Shown: positions 17,952 through 27,595, numbered from the stretch's first letter. The stretch: 64,000 bases of DNA from Laceyella sacchari (GCF_004343255.1 NZ_SMDD01000001.1:1009284-1073283); one strand, 5' to 3'. Notes: generated by a model from the sequence alone, not told the origin. Numbers and translations: made by a program.

Positions 17952-18602
17952 ATGTCAGTGTCTGATGCTATGCACTATGTACTGTCCATGCTCAGAAAAC
18001 GCACCGTCTTATGGATATTATTCATTGTTAATTTTTTGGGGTCCATTTATGGATTTTATTGGTACAAAGAGCAGTTGGCTTTGACAGAGCCCAAGGTGTT
18101 AACCCTGTTTGTCCCCGATAGCCCGACGGCGAGCACTTTTTTTACTTTTGTGTTGTTGTTGTACCTGTGCTCGCGCCGTAGTCCGCTGTTAGAGGCTTTT
18201 GCTTCGATCACCTTGTTTAAATACGGCATTTGGGCTGTGGTGATGATATTTTGGGGTGCTTACCTAGATGTGCGTCCGATGATGGATTCCCTATCGTGGC
18301 AACATTGGATGTTGGTGCTTTCCCATTTGGGGATGGCCGCGCAAGCTATTCTGTACGCTCCTTTTTACACGTATGGCCAGCGGGAGATTCTCATCGTCGC
18401 CGCGTGGACGCTGCTCAACGACGGATTGGACTATGGGTTGGATATTCATCCTTGGCTGGCAATGTCATTGGAACCGCTTGACCATGTGGTGGGTTGGTTC
18501 ACGCTCTTGCTTAGCTTGACTACGTTGTTGTTGTTTTCGATTTTTGCGATGTTGCCGAGCAAATGGCGCTCGCAAGACTTACCCCTGCCGCGATCTTCAT
18601 AA
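17952..18602 (+). CDS. ypjA: YpjA, DUF1405 membrane protein
   Basis: About 216 residues with five or six membrane spans and many aromatic residues; matches the Bacillus YpjA/DUF1405 family by length and by place right after qcrC. The GTG at 17940 is in frame, but ATG 17952 has the better GGTGG spacing. Function unknown. A terminator follows 12 nt after the stop. Confidence 0.82.
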   Translation: MSVSDAMHYVLSMLRKRTVLWILFIVNFLGSIYGFYWYKEQLALTEPKVLTLFVPDSPTASTFFTFVLLLYLCSRRSPLLEAFASITLFKYGIWAVVMIFWGAYLDVRPMMDSLSWQHWMLVLSHLGMAAQAILYAPFYTYGQREILIVAAWTLLNDGLDYGLDIHPWLAMSLEPLDHVVGWFTLLLSLTTLLLFSIFAMLPSKWRSQDLPLPRSS

Positions 18603-18614
18603 GCGTTTACCGAG

Positions 18615-18646
18615 AAACCGGGAATTTGCCCGGTTTTTCTTTTTTC
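18615..18646 (+). terminator. Terminator after ypjA
   Basis: AAACCGGG, loop AATTT, GCCCGGTTT and TTCTTTTTT. Confidence 0.8.
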
Positions 18647-18727
18647 CAGGGTTACAGACATATTCCGATACCTGAAGGGAATAGTCTTGTACCAAAGACT
18701 AGTGAACGGGAGGAGTGTGTCTTCAAG

Positions 18728-19525
18728 GTGCATTTGCGGTGGATGGGTAAGGGCCTGGCGATGATTCTGCTGTGGCTGATCGTCCATCCCGCCGTCGTGC
18801 AGGCGGAAGGGGTGGAGCAGGAAAGGGAAGAATGGACCCAGTTGGCGGGGAAAATCGAACGGGAAGTGGAATCAGCACAATGGCTGGAAGCACGTGAGGA
18901 TTTAGGGGTGTTGGCAAGGCGTTTTTCCCAAGCAGATTGGCTGGCGGAAAACCTGTCGCTGGAAGCAGTACACAACTTGAGTGGAGTATTGATGGAATTG
19001 GAATGGGGCTTAAATCAAATTCGACCGAATCGGAAGGAACTTTCCCGGTCGGCTGAACGGATGCACCTGGCTTTTGATGCTCTGTCCCATCCCAATCAAC
19101 CGTTGTGGCAACGTTTTTATCTGCCGATGAAAGAAGAGGTGGCCACAGCGAAGCAAGCCATTGGACGCAAAGACCGGCAACGCGCCCGCCAAGCAATCGA
19201 AGCGTTGCATCAGAAGGCGCAACTCGTCCGCCCCGCGCTGCTCGTGGCGAAGAGTCCTTTTGTTGTGCATAAAATGGACTCCTTGATCGCTTATATGCGT
19301 AAGGAAAAGCAGCTGGATCGTTTGGCCGTTGCGCTGGGGCAGTTTGAACAGTTGCTTTATCCGCTGTTTTATGGTACCGAGCGGGATGTGATGGCGACAG
19401 TCCATCGGTGGAAGGAAGGGGAAGCGATTTCGCTTACCTATTGGCTGGCGCTGATGATCGTCACCGTATTAGCTTATGTCGCTTGGCTCCGTTATCGGGC
19501 TGAATCCAATCCAGCACCAACGTAA
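18728..19525 (+). CDS. ypjB: Sporulation protein YpjB
   Basis: About 265 residues: a signal peptide or membrane segment (LAMILLWLIVHPAVVQA), a long helical extracytoplasmic region rich in Arg/Glu, and a single C-terminal transmembrane helix (LALMIVTVLAYVAWL). This layout and the ypjA neighbour fit YpjB, a protein of sporulating Bacillales with no known biochemical role. The frame is open from 18563. GTG 18728 is chosen because GGGAGGAG (18708-18715) lies 12 nt upstream and the signal peptide then starts properly. Confidence 0.78.
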   Translation: MHLRWMGKGLAMILLWLIVHPAVVQAEGVEQEREEWTQLAGKIEREVESAQWLEAREDLGVLARRFSQADWLAENLSLEAVHNLSGVLMELEWGLNQIRPNRKELSRSAERMHLAFDALSHPNQPLWQRFYLPMKEEVATAKQAIGRKDRQRARQAIEALHQKAQLVRPALLVAKSPFVVHKMDSLIAYMRKEKQLDRLAVALGQFEQLLYPLFYGTERDVMATVHRWKEGEAISLTYWLALMIVTVLAYVAWLRYRAESNPAPT

Positions 19526-19545
19526 ACGGTTCTGCCAGCCAGGGG

Positions 19546-20403
19546 TCACTTTCCGTAAGTGAATCCTTCACCCAACACATCTTTGGCGTCGTGCACTACG
19601 ACAAATGCATAAGGGTCGTGTTGGGTCACCGTATCTTTTAACTTTGGCAGTTCATTTGGGCCGACAACCACATATAAGACTTCTTTTTCGTGGCCGGTGT
19701 ATCCCCCTTTGCCGTTTAAGATGGTGACGCCGCGATTCATTTTTTGCGTGATGGTGCGGGCGAGTGCTTGCGGATGGTTGGTGATGATGGTGGCCGCTTT
19801 AGAAGCGTTCAAGCCCTCCACCACAAAGTCTACCACCTGTGCGCCGATAAAGACGGTAACCAAAGTATACATGGCCATATCCAAGCCGATCAAAAAAACG
19901 GAGCTGGCAATGACAGCAAAGTCAAACAAAAACATGGTTCGGCCGATGCTCCAGCCAAAATATTTTTGCACGATCCGCGCAATAATGTCTACACCACCGG
20001 TCGTGCCTCCGACTCGAAAGATGATACCGAGTCCAGCTCCTACCAAGACGCCTGTATACAATGCGCACAAGAGCAGGTCTTTGGGAGGTGCACCCCACAG
20101 TTTGACAATGGGTACGGTCAGCTCCAACATCAAGGATGAGGCGCCAATTCCGACCAACGTATAAAAGAATGTCCGCTTGCCAAGCACGCGGTACCCGATG
20201 AACAAAAGCGGAATATTTAACACCAGAATGACCATACCGGGCGACCATCCGAAGGCGTAGTACAGCAACAAGCTTATCCCGGTGAATCCCCCCTCGGCCA
20301 ATTGGCTGGGAATGGCGAAATAATTGATCCCCACAGAAAAAATGAAAGCTCCCAAAAAAATCAAAAAGATGTTCCTAGCATGTTCAATCCCCGTAAATTT
20401 CAT
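19546..20403 (-). CDS. ypjC: YitT family membrane protein
   Basis: About 285 residues: five to six N-terminal membrane helices followed by a cytoplasmic DUF2179 domain (NRGVTILNGKGGYTG...DPYAFVVVHDAKDVLGEGF). Convergent with ypjB and placed where B. subtilis has ypjC. ATG 20403 is preferred over 20427 because AGAGGCGG lies 6 nt upstream. Function of the family is unsettled; it is often annotated as a transporter-like membrane protein. Confidence 0.85.
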   Translation of the reverse strand: MKFTGIEHARNIFLIFLGAFIFSVGINYFAIPSQLAEGGFTGISLLLYYAFGWSPGMVILVLNIPLLFIGYRVLGKRTFFYTLVGIGASSLMLELTVPIVKLWGAPPKDLLLCALYTGVLVGAGLGIIFRVGGTTGGVDIIARIVQKYFGWSIGRTMFLFDFAVIASSVFLIGLDMAMYTLVTVFIGAQVVDFVVEGLNASKAATIITNHPQALARTITQKMNRGVTILNGKGGYTGHEKEVLYVVVGPNELPKLKDTVTQHDPYAFVVVHDAKDVLGEGFTYGK

Positions 20404-20440
20404 CTTAACCGCCTCTTTGTTTATCATTTAATCCCGCTAT

Positions 20441-20469
20441 ATTATACATGTCCTATTTTGTGACATCAA
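20441..20469 (-). promoter_or_regulatory. Promoter of the YitT gene
   Basis: On the minus strand TTGATG, 17 bp, and a perfect TATAAT, about 35 nt upstream of the chosen start. Confidence 0.75.
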
Positions 20470-20501
20470 TGAGGGAAACATGGAGAAAAGCGCTAATGTG
20501 T

Positions 20502-20622
20502 TATGATTTTAACGTGGCGGCGTATCTTCTTGAAGCGCAGTCAAGAAGCGCCGGACGAAAACATAGCTTTTGGCTGTATTTGGACAAGCTTTATTTTCCC
20601 CTGAATGGGGGTTTTTTGATTA
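20502..20622 (+). ncRNA. Candidate small structured RNA
   Basis: In the 460-nt gap between ypjC and ypjD, a TATGAT (20502-20507) is followed by a strong hairpin (CGGCG and CTTCTTGA pairing with TCAAGAAG and CGCCG, 20518-20553, 3-nt bulge). A compact terminator CCCC-TGAAT-GGGG then TTTTTT ends near 20618. The 72-codon frame over this stretch has no ribosome binding site. No -35 of quality is visible and I match no known RNA family. Confidence 0.4.
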
Positions 20623-20864
20623 ACTGCTTGTTTATTGGCTACGGCATGGTTACTATAAATAAATAAGTGGTATCGATAACCATCGGTTTGTAATGGCAAG
20701 GGTTGGTTTTGGGGTGGCGGCTGTGAGCGATTTATGGAATGATTAGAGAGATCAGGCAGGTCACCGCAGGGTCTTGACCATGAAGATGGCCCGCAACCGA
20801 ACATCCGTTGGCTGTCCAAACGAAGTGAATGCGATATTGCCAGTGTGGTTGGAGGTATAAGAAC

Positions 20865-21203
20865 ATGGCGGAAAAAACATTGAAAGAGATGCAACAAGAA
20901 GTAGACGCGTATATCAGCCAGTTTAAAGAGGGCTATTTTCAGCCGTTGTCTATGCTGGCGCGGATGACGGAAGAAGTGGGGGAATTAGCCCGTGAAGTGA
21001 ATCATCGCTATGGGGAAAAACCAAAAAAGCCCGGCGAAGAAGAAAACAGCCTCGAAAGCGAGCTGGGCGACATTATGTTTATCGTCACCTGTTTTGCCAA
21101 TTCGCTCAATATCGACTTGGAGAAGGCCTTTGATGGGGTGATGGAAAAATATCGCACGCGTGATGCGAATCGTTGGACACGGATTGATCAGGAAGGAAAA
21201 TAA
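20865..21203 (+). CDS. ypjD: MazG-like nucleotide pyrophosphohydrolase YpjD
   Basis: 112 residues from ATG 20865 (GGAGGT upstream). The all-alpha NTP-PPase motif EEVGELAREVN followed by LESELGDIMFIV carries the EExxE and ExxD Mg2+-binding pattern. Likely hydrolyses a nucleotide triphosphate, with the true substrate unknown. Same position before dapB as in B. subtilis, ending where the dapB leader begins. Confidence 0.9.
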   Translation: MAEKTLKEMQQEVDAYISQFKEGYFQPLSMLARMTEEVGELAREVNHRYGEKPKKPGEEENSLESELGDIMFIVTCFANSLNIDLEKAFDGVMEKYRTRDANRWTRIDQEGK

Positions 21204-21235
21204 TGGAGACAACAGAGAAGAGGAGAAATGACACC

Positions 21236-22039
21236 ATGGGTATTCGAGTCATCGTTGCCGGCGCCAGTGGGCGCATGGGGCAAGAGGTAATAAAAATGAT
21301 GCGACAATACGATCATTTGGAGTTGGTTGCTGGCGTTTCGCGCACATACGCTGGACAAGACGTCGGTGAAGCATTGGGTTTCAATCCGATTGGGGCCCCG
21401 TTTTATGCGACGGCGCAAGAAGCATTGGAAAAGCATGAAGCAGATGTGTGGGTCGATTTCACTACTCCCCACGCAGTGAAAGAACATATGGTGTTGGCGA
21501 TCAGCAAAGGTGTGCGGCCGGTGGTGGGCACAAGCGGATTGTCGGAAGCTGAAGTACAAGAGCTATCCGAGCTGTGTGCGGAAAAAGGTGTAGGGGCGAT
21601 CATCGCGCCTAACTTTGCGCTGGGCGCCGTTTTGATGATGGTGTTTGCCCGGCAGGCGGCCAAATACTTGCCTCATGTCGAAATTGTGGAATACCACCAT
21701 GATCAGAAATTAGACGCTCCTTCAGGCACGGCAATGAAGACGGCCGAGATGATCAGTGAGATGCGAACCGAGATCAAACAGGGGCACCCAGAAGAGAAAG
21801 AACTGCTGCACGGTGCGCGTGGAGGGTTGACTCAGGGCTTTCGCGTTCACAGCGTGCGTTTGCCAGGGTTGATCGCGCACCAAGAGGTGCTGTTTGGCGG
21901 CGAAGGGCAACTGTTGACCATCCGCCACGATTCTTTCAATCGCGAATCATTTATGCCAGGTGTGAAATTAGCGGTTGAAAAAGTGATGGAACAAGACCGG
22001 CTCGTGTACGGTTTGGAAAATGTGATTGATTTCGCTTAG
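21236..22039 (+). CDS. dapB: 4-hydroxy-tetrahydrodipicolinate reductase
   Basis: NAD(P)H-dependent step to tetrahydrodipicolinate, for lysine, diaminopimelate and (in sporulators) dipicolinate. 267 residues from ATG 21236; AAGAGGAGA nearby favours this over ATG 21203. The N-terminal Rossmann motif GASGRMG, GTSGL, and the catalytic EYHHDQKLDAPSGTA are present. Third in the ypjD-dapB-dcyD-mgsA run. Confidence 0.96.
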   Translation: MGIRVIVAGASGRMGQEVIKMMRQYDHLELVAGVSRTYAGQDVGEALGFNPIGAPFYATAQEALEKHEADVWVDFTTPHAVKEHMVLAISKGVRPVVGTSGLSEAEVQELSELCAEKGVGAIIAPNFALGAVLMMVFARQAAKYLPHVEIVEYHHDQKLDAPSGTAMKTAEMISEMRTEIKQGHPEEKELLHGARGGLTQGFRVHSVRLPGLIAHQEVLFGGEGQLLTIRHDSFNRESFMPGVKLAVEKVMEQDRLVYGLENVIDFA

Positions 22040-22056
22040 AGGAGAGCGGGGATCCA

Positions 22057-23049
22057 ATGAAAAACGCGTTTCCAAGGTATCCTTTGCTGAGCGGAGATAC
22101 CCCGTTGATGCCGCTAGCCAATCTGGGGGCGGAACTGGGGGTAGCCAGCCTGTGGATCAAACGGGATGATATGACGGAATTGGCATTCGGCGGCAACAAA
22201 CTGCGCAAGTTGGAGTATTTGCTGGGACAAGCATTGGATGAAGGATGTGATTTGGTGATTACGGGGGGAAGCCCCCAGTCGAATCACGCCCGCCTCACAG
22301 TGGCGGCCGCTAACAAAGCCGGCTTGGAAACTTGGTTGTGCTTTGCGGGTAACCGCTTAGGCGATGTGCAGGGGAATTTGTTGTTGGATCAATTGCTCGG
22401 CGCGAAATTGTTTGCGACTGGGGCGTACGGTTCAGATGGCTTGCTTGCGGTGATGCGGGAAAAAGCGTTTGCGGCAGAGCGTTTGGGCAGAAAGCCGTTT
22501 ATCATTCCCGTGGGAGGCTCTACCGGAAGAGGAGACTACGGCTATGTCACCGCATGGTACGAGCTGGAGCGGCAACGGCAACAGCAGAAATTGCCACCGT
22601 TTGATGAAATCTATGTGGCGGTGGGGACGGGCGGAACGTTGGCCGGGCTTGCTGTCGGGCGAAACCTGACCCAAACCCCCACCCGTTTCCGCGGGATCAG
22701 TGTCTGGCAAGAGCGAGAGCAGACGGAGCAAGAGGTGAACCGTTTCATGCGCCAGCTGTGTAAAGAGATCAACCATCCGGCAGCTTCTGGATTGGCGCCG
22801 GCCGACGCGCTGTTCGATCAATACATTGGTCGCAAATACGGCTCGCCCTCACCGGCGGGGAATGAAGCGATTCGGAAGTTGGCCCGCGCGGAAGGGATTT
22901 TGGTCGATCCGATATACACAGGAAAGGCGTTGGCGGGAATGCTCGACCAATTGGCGAAAACAGCCGATAAATCAAAACGGGTATTATTTTGGCATACAGG
23001 TGGCACGCCCGCCTTGTTTACGCATGCATCATCCTTGGCGCGTATGTGA
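22057..23049 (+). CDS. dcyD: D-cysteine desulfhydrase / ACC deaminase family protein
   Basis: A fold-type II PLP enzyme of 330 residues. [11 protein letters not shown] (PLP lysine about K48), [11 protein letters not shown] and GTGGTLAGL match D-cysteine desulfhydrase and ACC deaminase relatives. Substrate cannot be fixed from sequence; D-cysteine breakdown to pyruvate, H2S and ammonia is the usual call for Firmicute members. It sits between dapB and mgsA, which are adjacent in B. subtilis, so it looks inserted into the block. Tight spacing (17 nt) indicates co-transcription. Confidence 0.82.
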   Translation: MKNAFPRYPLLSGDTPLMPLANLGAELGVASLWIKRDDMTELAFGGNKLRKLEYLLGQALDEGCDLVITGGSPQSNHARLTVAAANKAGLETWLCFAGNRLGDVQGNLLLDQLLGAKLFATGAYGSDGLLAVMREKAFAAERLGRKPFIIPVGGSTGRGDYGYVTAWYELERQRQQQKLPPFDEIYVAVGTGGTLAGLAVGRNLTQTPTRFRGISVWQEREQTEQEVNRFMRQLCKEINHPAASGLAPADALFDQYIGRKYGSPSPAGNEAIRKLARAEGILVDPIYTGKALAGMLDQLAKTADKSKRVLFWHTGGTPALFTHASSLARM

Positions 23050-23075
23050 CGTCATCATTGAAAAGGGGGAGCCCA

Positions 23076-23480
23076 ATGAATATCGCTTTAATTGCGCATG
23101 ATGCAAAAAAAGAGCAAATGGTGCAATTCGCTATCGCTTATGAAGAGTTGCTTAAGCCCCACCGCCTCTTTGCTACCGGAACTACCGGCAAGCGCATTGC
23201 GGAGGCGACGTCACTTCAGGTGCATCGCTTTTTATCTGGGCCGCTGGGTGGGGATCAACAAATCGGAGCGTTGGTAGCAGAAAACCGCATGGATCTGATC
23301 GTCTTTTTCCGCGATCCGCTGGCCGCGCAACCGCATGAGCCGGACATATTGGCTTTGTTGAGATTGGCCGATGTCCATAATATTCCAGTAGCTACGAATC
23401 TAGCGACGGCGGAAATCATGATTCGGGCCGTCAAAGAAGGCGAGCTGTCGTGGCGCGAGCTGGTCAATCCAACCCGGTAA
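23076..23480 (+). CDS. mgsA: Methylglyoxal synthase
   Basis: Turns dihydroxyacetone phosphate into methylglyoxal and phosphate. 134 residues from ATG 23076 with AAGGGGGAG upstream. Motifs are IALIAHD (His8, Asp9), [21 protein letters not shown] and [14 protein letters not shown], including catalytic Asp. Next to bshB1/bshA; bacillithiol is used to detoxify methylglyoxal, which fits the grouping. Confidence 0.96.
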   Translation: MNIALIAHDAKKEQMVQFAIAYEELLKPHRLFATGTTGKRIAEATSLQVHRFLSGPLGGDQQIGALVAENRMDLIVFFRDPLAAQPHEPDILALLRLADVHNIPVATNLATAEIMIRAVKEGELSWRELVNPTR

Positions 23481-23502
23481 TGGGAGAGGAGAGGGAACAT
23501 AG

Positions 23503-24204
23503 ATGAATACCGTAGATATTTTGGCGTTTGGTGCACATCCCGATGATGTAGAAATCGGAGCGGGTGGCATTTTGGCCAAACATGTGAAACAGGGCTACCG
23601 CGTGGCCATTTGCAATCTGACCGAAGCGGAGCTGTCTTCAAACGGGACCGTGGAACGGCGACGCATGGAAGCGAAGCGGGCTGCCGCCATCTTAGGGGTC
23701 GGGCAAGTGATCGATTTGTCTTTTCCCGACCGCGGCTTGGGCGGAAGAGAGCAGATCGACAAGATGACACAAGTGATTCGCCAGTATAAGCCCAAGGTGG
23801 TTTTGGCCCCATATTTTGAAGATCGGCATCCAGATCATGTGGCATGTAGCCGCATGGTGAAAGAGGCTGTTTTTGACGCGGGGATTCGCAAAAAAAAGAC
23901 ACCTGGGGACGAAGAAGCCCATCGTGTTCATCGATTGTATTATTATTTCATCAATGATGTCCATCCAGCTGATGTGATTGTGGATATCAGTGATGTTTAC
24001 GAACAGAAAATGGAATCGATTTTGGCTTATCAAAGCCAATTTAACCCGAAAGAGGGAGAAGTGGGCACCCCGCTAAACAGCCCAACGTATTTAGCAATGG
24101 TGCGCGGCCGTGACCAGTTATGGGGCCACCAGATCGGTTCGCTCTATGGGGAAGCGTTAAAAAGCCCGACGCCATTGAAAAAAACATCATTGATTGAGGC
24201 ATAA
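23503..24204 (+). CDS. bshB1: Bacillithiol biosynthesis deacetylase BshB1
   Basis: Zn-dependent deacetylase that removes acetyl from GlcNAc-malate. 233 residues of the LmbE-like family with GAHPDDVEIGAGG (metal site AHPDD) near the N-terminus, NLTEAELSSNG, and HPDH in the middle. Directly precedes bshA, the preceding enzyme of the pathway. Confidence 0.94.
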   Translation: MNTVDILAFGAHPDDVEIGAGGILAKHVKQGYRVAICNLTEAELSSNGTVERRRMEAKRAAAILGVGQVIDLSFPDRGLGGREQIDKMTQVIRQYKPKVVLAPYFEDRHPDHVACSRMVKEAVFDAGIRKKKTPGDEEAHRVHRLYYYFINDVHPADVIVDISDVYEQKMESILAYQSQFNPKEGEVGTPLNSPTYLAMVRGRDQLWGHQIGSLYGEALKSPTPLKKTSLIEA

Positions 24205-24229
24205 AGCGAGAAGAGCGGGAGGATGCCAA

Positions 24230-25348
24230 ATGCGCATTGGGATTACATGTTATCCTTCACATGGAGGATCGGGGGTTGTGGCCACCGAATTGGGGAAATT
24301 GTTGGCTGAAAGAGGCCATGACATCCATTTCATCACTTATGACATGCCGTTCCGTTTGGGGCGGTTTCATCAAAATATCCGTTATCACGGAGTGGAGGCG
24401 CACCGCTACGCAGTCTTCAAATATCCGCCGTATGATTTGTCCCTTGCCAGCCGAATGGCGCAAGTGGCCAAAGAGTACCAGTTGGATCTTTTGCATGTTC
24501 ACTATGCGGTGCCGCACGCGATTGCTGCTGTGCTGGCGAAACAGATGGTGGGCGACCATCTCAAAGTGGTGACGACTTTGCACGGGACAGACATCACGGT
24601 GTTGGGAGAAGATCCCTCATTGCGCGATGTGATTCGTTTCGGAATTCAGAACAGCGATGCTGTGACGGCGGTGTCAGACGATCTGGTTAGACAGACAGAA
24701 GAGTTGTTTTGTGTGAACAAGGAAATCGAACGGATCTATAATTTCGTTGACACCCGTGTGTATTACCCTCGCGATGTGGAACCGTTGCGGGATCGTTGCT
24801 GTGAAAAAACGGAAAAACTGTTATTACATATATCCAATTTCCGGGCAGTGAAACGCCCGTTGGACGTGATTTCAATCTTCCATCGGGTGGCAAGCGAAAT
24901 TCCTGCACGGTTGTTCCTTGTAGGGGAGGGGCCGGAAATGCCCAAAGTGATCCAGCGGGTGCAGGAGCTAGGCCTAGATGATAAAGTGGTTTTCCTAGGC
25001 AAACAGGATGAAGTGGCCCAATTGATTTCATTGGCCGATTTGCTGCTGTTGCCGTCCGAAAAAGAAAGCTTTGGCTTGGTTGCGCTGGAAGCAATGGCTT
25101 GTGGTGTGCCTACGATCGCCTCCAACGCCGGGGGTATCCCTGAAGTGGTGACACATGGGCAAAACGGCTTTCTGGCGCCAGTCGGCGCGATTGAAGAGAT
25201 GGCTCAATACGCGTTGATGTTGCTCAGAGACGATGCGTTGCACCAAAATTTTTCGCAAGCGGGTTTGGACCGTGTTAAACAGGAGTTTTGTGGCTTGAAA
25301 ATTGCGGATCAATATGAACAGTTATATGCGAAGGTGTTGTCCCGCTAA
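24230..25348 (+). CDS. bshA: N-acetyl-alpha-D-glucosaminyl L-malate synthase
   Basis: GT4 glycosyltransferase joining UDP-GlcNAc and L-malate, the first step of bacillithiol synthesis. 372 residues from ATG 24230 (GGGAGGA upstream; the frame opens at 24194). It has the N-terminal acceptor domain CYPSHGGSGVVATELG and the C-terminal EKESFGLVALEAMACGVP nucleotide-sugar motif. bshC is not in the window. Confidence 0.94.
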   Translation: MRIGITCYPSHGGSGVVATELGKLLAERGHDIHFITYDMPFRLGRFHQNIRYHGVEAHRYAVFKYPPYDLSLASRMAQVAKEYQLDLLHVHYAVPHAIAAVLAKQMVGDHLKVVTTLHGTDITVLGEDPSLRDVIRFGIQNSDAVTAVSDDLVRQTEELFCVNKEIERIYNFVDTRVYYPRDVEPLRDRCCEKTEKLLLHISNFRAVKRPLDVISIFHRVASEIPARLFLVGEGPEMPKVIQRVQELGLDDKVVFLGKQDEVAQLISLADLLLLPSEKESFGLVALEAMACGVPTIASNAGGIPEVVTHGQNGFLAPVGAIEEMAQYALMLLRDDALHQNFSQAGLDRVKQEFCGLKIADQYEQLYAKVLSR

Positions 25349-25381
25349 TTCGTCAGAGAGGTTTTGGACGGAGGAAATGAG

Positions 25382-26608
25382 ATGGATGAGCGCAAACAAG
25401 CGGCGTTGTGGGTGATGGAGAAGCTAGAGCAAGCGGGGTTTGCCGCGTACCTTGTGGGTGGTTGCGTCAGAGATGAGCTGATGGGACGTCAGCCGCAAGA
25501 TTATGATGTAGCGACAGAGGCGCGGCCGGAGCAGGTGCAAGCGATATTCCCGCGAACGGCGCCTACCGGCTTGCAACATGGCACCGTTACGGTCGTGCAT
25601 AACGACTTGCCGATCGAAGTGACGACGTTTCGCATCGAAGGGGAGTATGAGGATCGGCGGCGTCCAAGCCAAGTCGCTTTTGTATCTTCTTTGAAGCTCG
25701 ATCTGGCTCGGCGCGATTTCACGGTTAATGCCATGGCCCAAGATCGGCACGGAGAATTGATTGATTATTTTTCGGGAATGTCTGATTTGGAAGCGAAAGT
25801 GATACGAGCCGTTGGAGATCCCATGGAGCGGTTTCAAGAAGATGCGCTCAGAATGTTGCGGGCCGCGCGGTTTGTGGCGCAGTTCGGGTTTTCTCTCGAT
25901 GCAGAAGCAAGACAGGCGATGGTCCAGCTGAAACGGGAATGCCGGTTTTTATCTGTCGAACGGGTGGTGTCTGAGCTGGAAAAAATGTGGAAGGCAATGG
26001 CTCCATCCGCTGGGTTGGAGATTCTGGCTGACACTGGACTTTTTGCCCATCTCCCCCCGTTTTGCCAGTGGGCAGACGGGCGCCAGCTTGCCATAGAAAG
26101 GCTGGAAAGGTTTGACTGGGTGCGGGACAGGATTGTCCGCTGGAGTTACCTGCTGTCACTGTGCAAAACAGACATGGCCGGTCTGGCGGCGAGATTGAAT
26201 CAGCTGAAGTTGGCCACTCGGGACAAAGAAGCGATCAGCGCTTGCATGCAGTTGGGATTGACTTGGCAGCGGCAAACGGATGAGGAATGGAAACGCCGTT
26301 TATATCGCTTTGGCCTTGATGCGCTTCAGCGAGCGGGGCAATTGGCTTGCTTGCTGGAGTTAAGGCGGCCGGAAGATCCAGATGAGATGAAGTTGGCAGC
26401 GTGGTGGCGGGCGATGCCAGTCAAACACACGCGGGAATTGGCCGTTTCCGGGACGGATCTGATTCGCCAGACAGGCCGCCAAGCAGGGCCGTGGGTGGGT
26501 CGCACGTTGGCTTACCTTGCAGAACAAGCGGCGTTGCAACGGATTCCAAATGAAAGAGAAGCATTGTTGAAGGAAGGGTGTCAATTTGGGGCAAAGTATA
26601 CGCAATGA
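25382..26608 (+). CDS. cca: CCA tRNA nucleotidyltransferase
   Basis: Adds or repairs the 3' CCA of tRNA without a template. About 408 residues, with the class II head motif LVGGCVRDELMGRQPQDYDVAT (D-x-D metal site), DLARRDFTVNAMA, and DALRMLRAARFVAQFGF. ATG 25382 is preferred, behind GGAGGAA. Its 3' end overlaps birA by 23 nt, the same pairing as in B. subtilis. Confidence 0.95.
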   Translation: MDERKQAALWVMEKLEQAGFAAYLVGGCVRDELMGRQPQDYDVATEARPEQVQAIFPRTAPTGLQHGTVTVVHNDLPIEVTTFRIEGEYEDRRRPSQVAFVSSLKLDLARRDFTVNAMAQDRHGELIDYFSGMSDLEAKVIRAVGDPMERFQEDALRMLRAARFVAQFGFSLDAEARQAMVQLKRECRFLSVERVVSELEKMWKAMAPSAGLEILADTGLFAHLPPFCQWADGRQLAIERLERFDWVRDRIVRWSYLLSLCKTDMAGLAARLNQLKLATRDKEAISACMQLGLTWQRQTDEEWKRRLYRFGLDALQRAGQLACLLELRRPEDPDEMKLAAWWRAMPVKHTRELAVSGTDLIRQTGRQAGPWVGRTLAYLAEQAALQRIPNEREALLKEGCQFGAKYTQ

Positions 26609-27572
26609 ATTGATCCGCGTCTTGATTGCAAACGACGCCGTTTTTATGTCGGGTGAGGAAATCAGCCGAAAAGTGGGCGTTAGCCGGGCGGCGATTTGGA
26701 AACACATTGAAGAATTGAGACAAGAAGGCTATGAGATTGAAGCACGTCCGCGCCACGGTTACCGATTGGTACATCGGCCGGATCGGATGGCTCCTGAAGA
26801 AATATATCCGCATTTGCAGACGGACGTGTTTGGACGTGAGATAAAGTATCTGGCGCAAACGGAATCCACGCAAATCGTGGCGCACCAATGGGCGAGGGAA
26901 GGCGCTCCGGAAGGGGCAGTGGTTATCGCCGAAGAGCAGTTGCAGGGGCGCGGCAGATTGGGGCGCGCTTGGCACTCTCCTCCAGGCACAGGGATTTGGA
27001 TGAGCATGATCCTGCGCCCGCCCATTCCATTGAGCCATGCACCACACTTGACATTGCTTGCTTCAGTTGCCGTGCAGGCGGCGCTGGCTGAGTCGACGGG
27101 ATTGCCTGTGAAGATTAAGTGGCCTAACGATTTGCTCATCCACGGTAAGAAAGTGTGCGGTATATTAACGGAATTGCGCGGTGAACAAGATCAAATCCAT
27201 TATGTGATCATGGGGATGGGGATCAATGTCAACGTGAAAACCGACGACTGGCCCGATTGGCTCAAGCATGTGGGGACCTCTTTGATGCATGAGTGTGACC
27301 GTCCAGTACATCGCGCATCTTTGGCAGCGGGGATATTGTACGAGTTGGAACGCAGGTACCAAATGTATTTGCGTCAAGGATTCGGCCCGATTCGAAAAGC
27401 ATGGCAAGAAAGAGCAGGAATGCTGGGGAAACAGATCACTGCCCGTACCACGCAGGGAACGTTGACCGGCATCGCCCAAGAATTGAATGAACAAGGGGCG
27501 TTGCTGTTGCGGACACAACAAGGCGTGGTACCCGTCTATTCGGCTGAGATCGAGTGGCGGGTGAATGAGTGA
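26586..27572 (+). CDS. birA: Biotin-protein ligase / biotin operon repressor
   Basis: 328 residues from TTG 26586 with GAAGGAAGGG upstream. An N-terminal winged helix (GEEISRKVGVSRAAIWKHIEEL) is followed by the ligase core with the biotin-binding GRGRLGR (121-127), KWPNDL, GILTE and a C-terminal SH3-like cap. The HTH means it is the bifunctional class that also represses biotin genes. No biotin operator is visible here. Confidence 0.95.
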   Translation: MGQSIRNELIRVLIANDAVFMSGEEISRKVGVSRAAIWKHIEELRQEGYEIEARPRHGYRLVHRPDRMAPEEIYPHLQTDVFGREIKYLAQTESTQIVAHQWAREGAPEGAVVIAEEQLQGRGRLGRAWHSPPGTGIWMSMILRPPIPLSHAPHLTLLASVAVQAALAESTGLPVKIKWPNDLLIHGKKVCGILTELRGEQDQIHYVIMGMGINVNVKTDDWPDWLKHVGTSLMHECDRPVHRASLAAGILYELERRYQMYLRQGFGPIRKAWQERAGMLGKQITARTTQGTLTGIAQELNEQGALLLRTQQGVVPVYSAEIEWRVNE

Positions 27573-27595
27573 ACGAGAAAAAGGGAGGAAAAAAG

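Noticed and set aside
20448-20666. 72-codon plus-strand ORF
   Set aside because: No Shine-Dalgarno, starts inside the divergent promoter and runs through a terminator hairpin.
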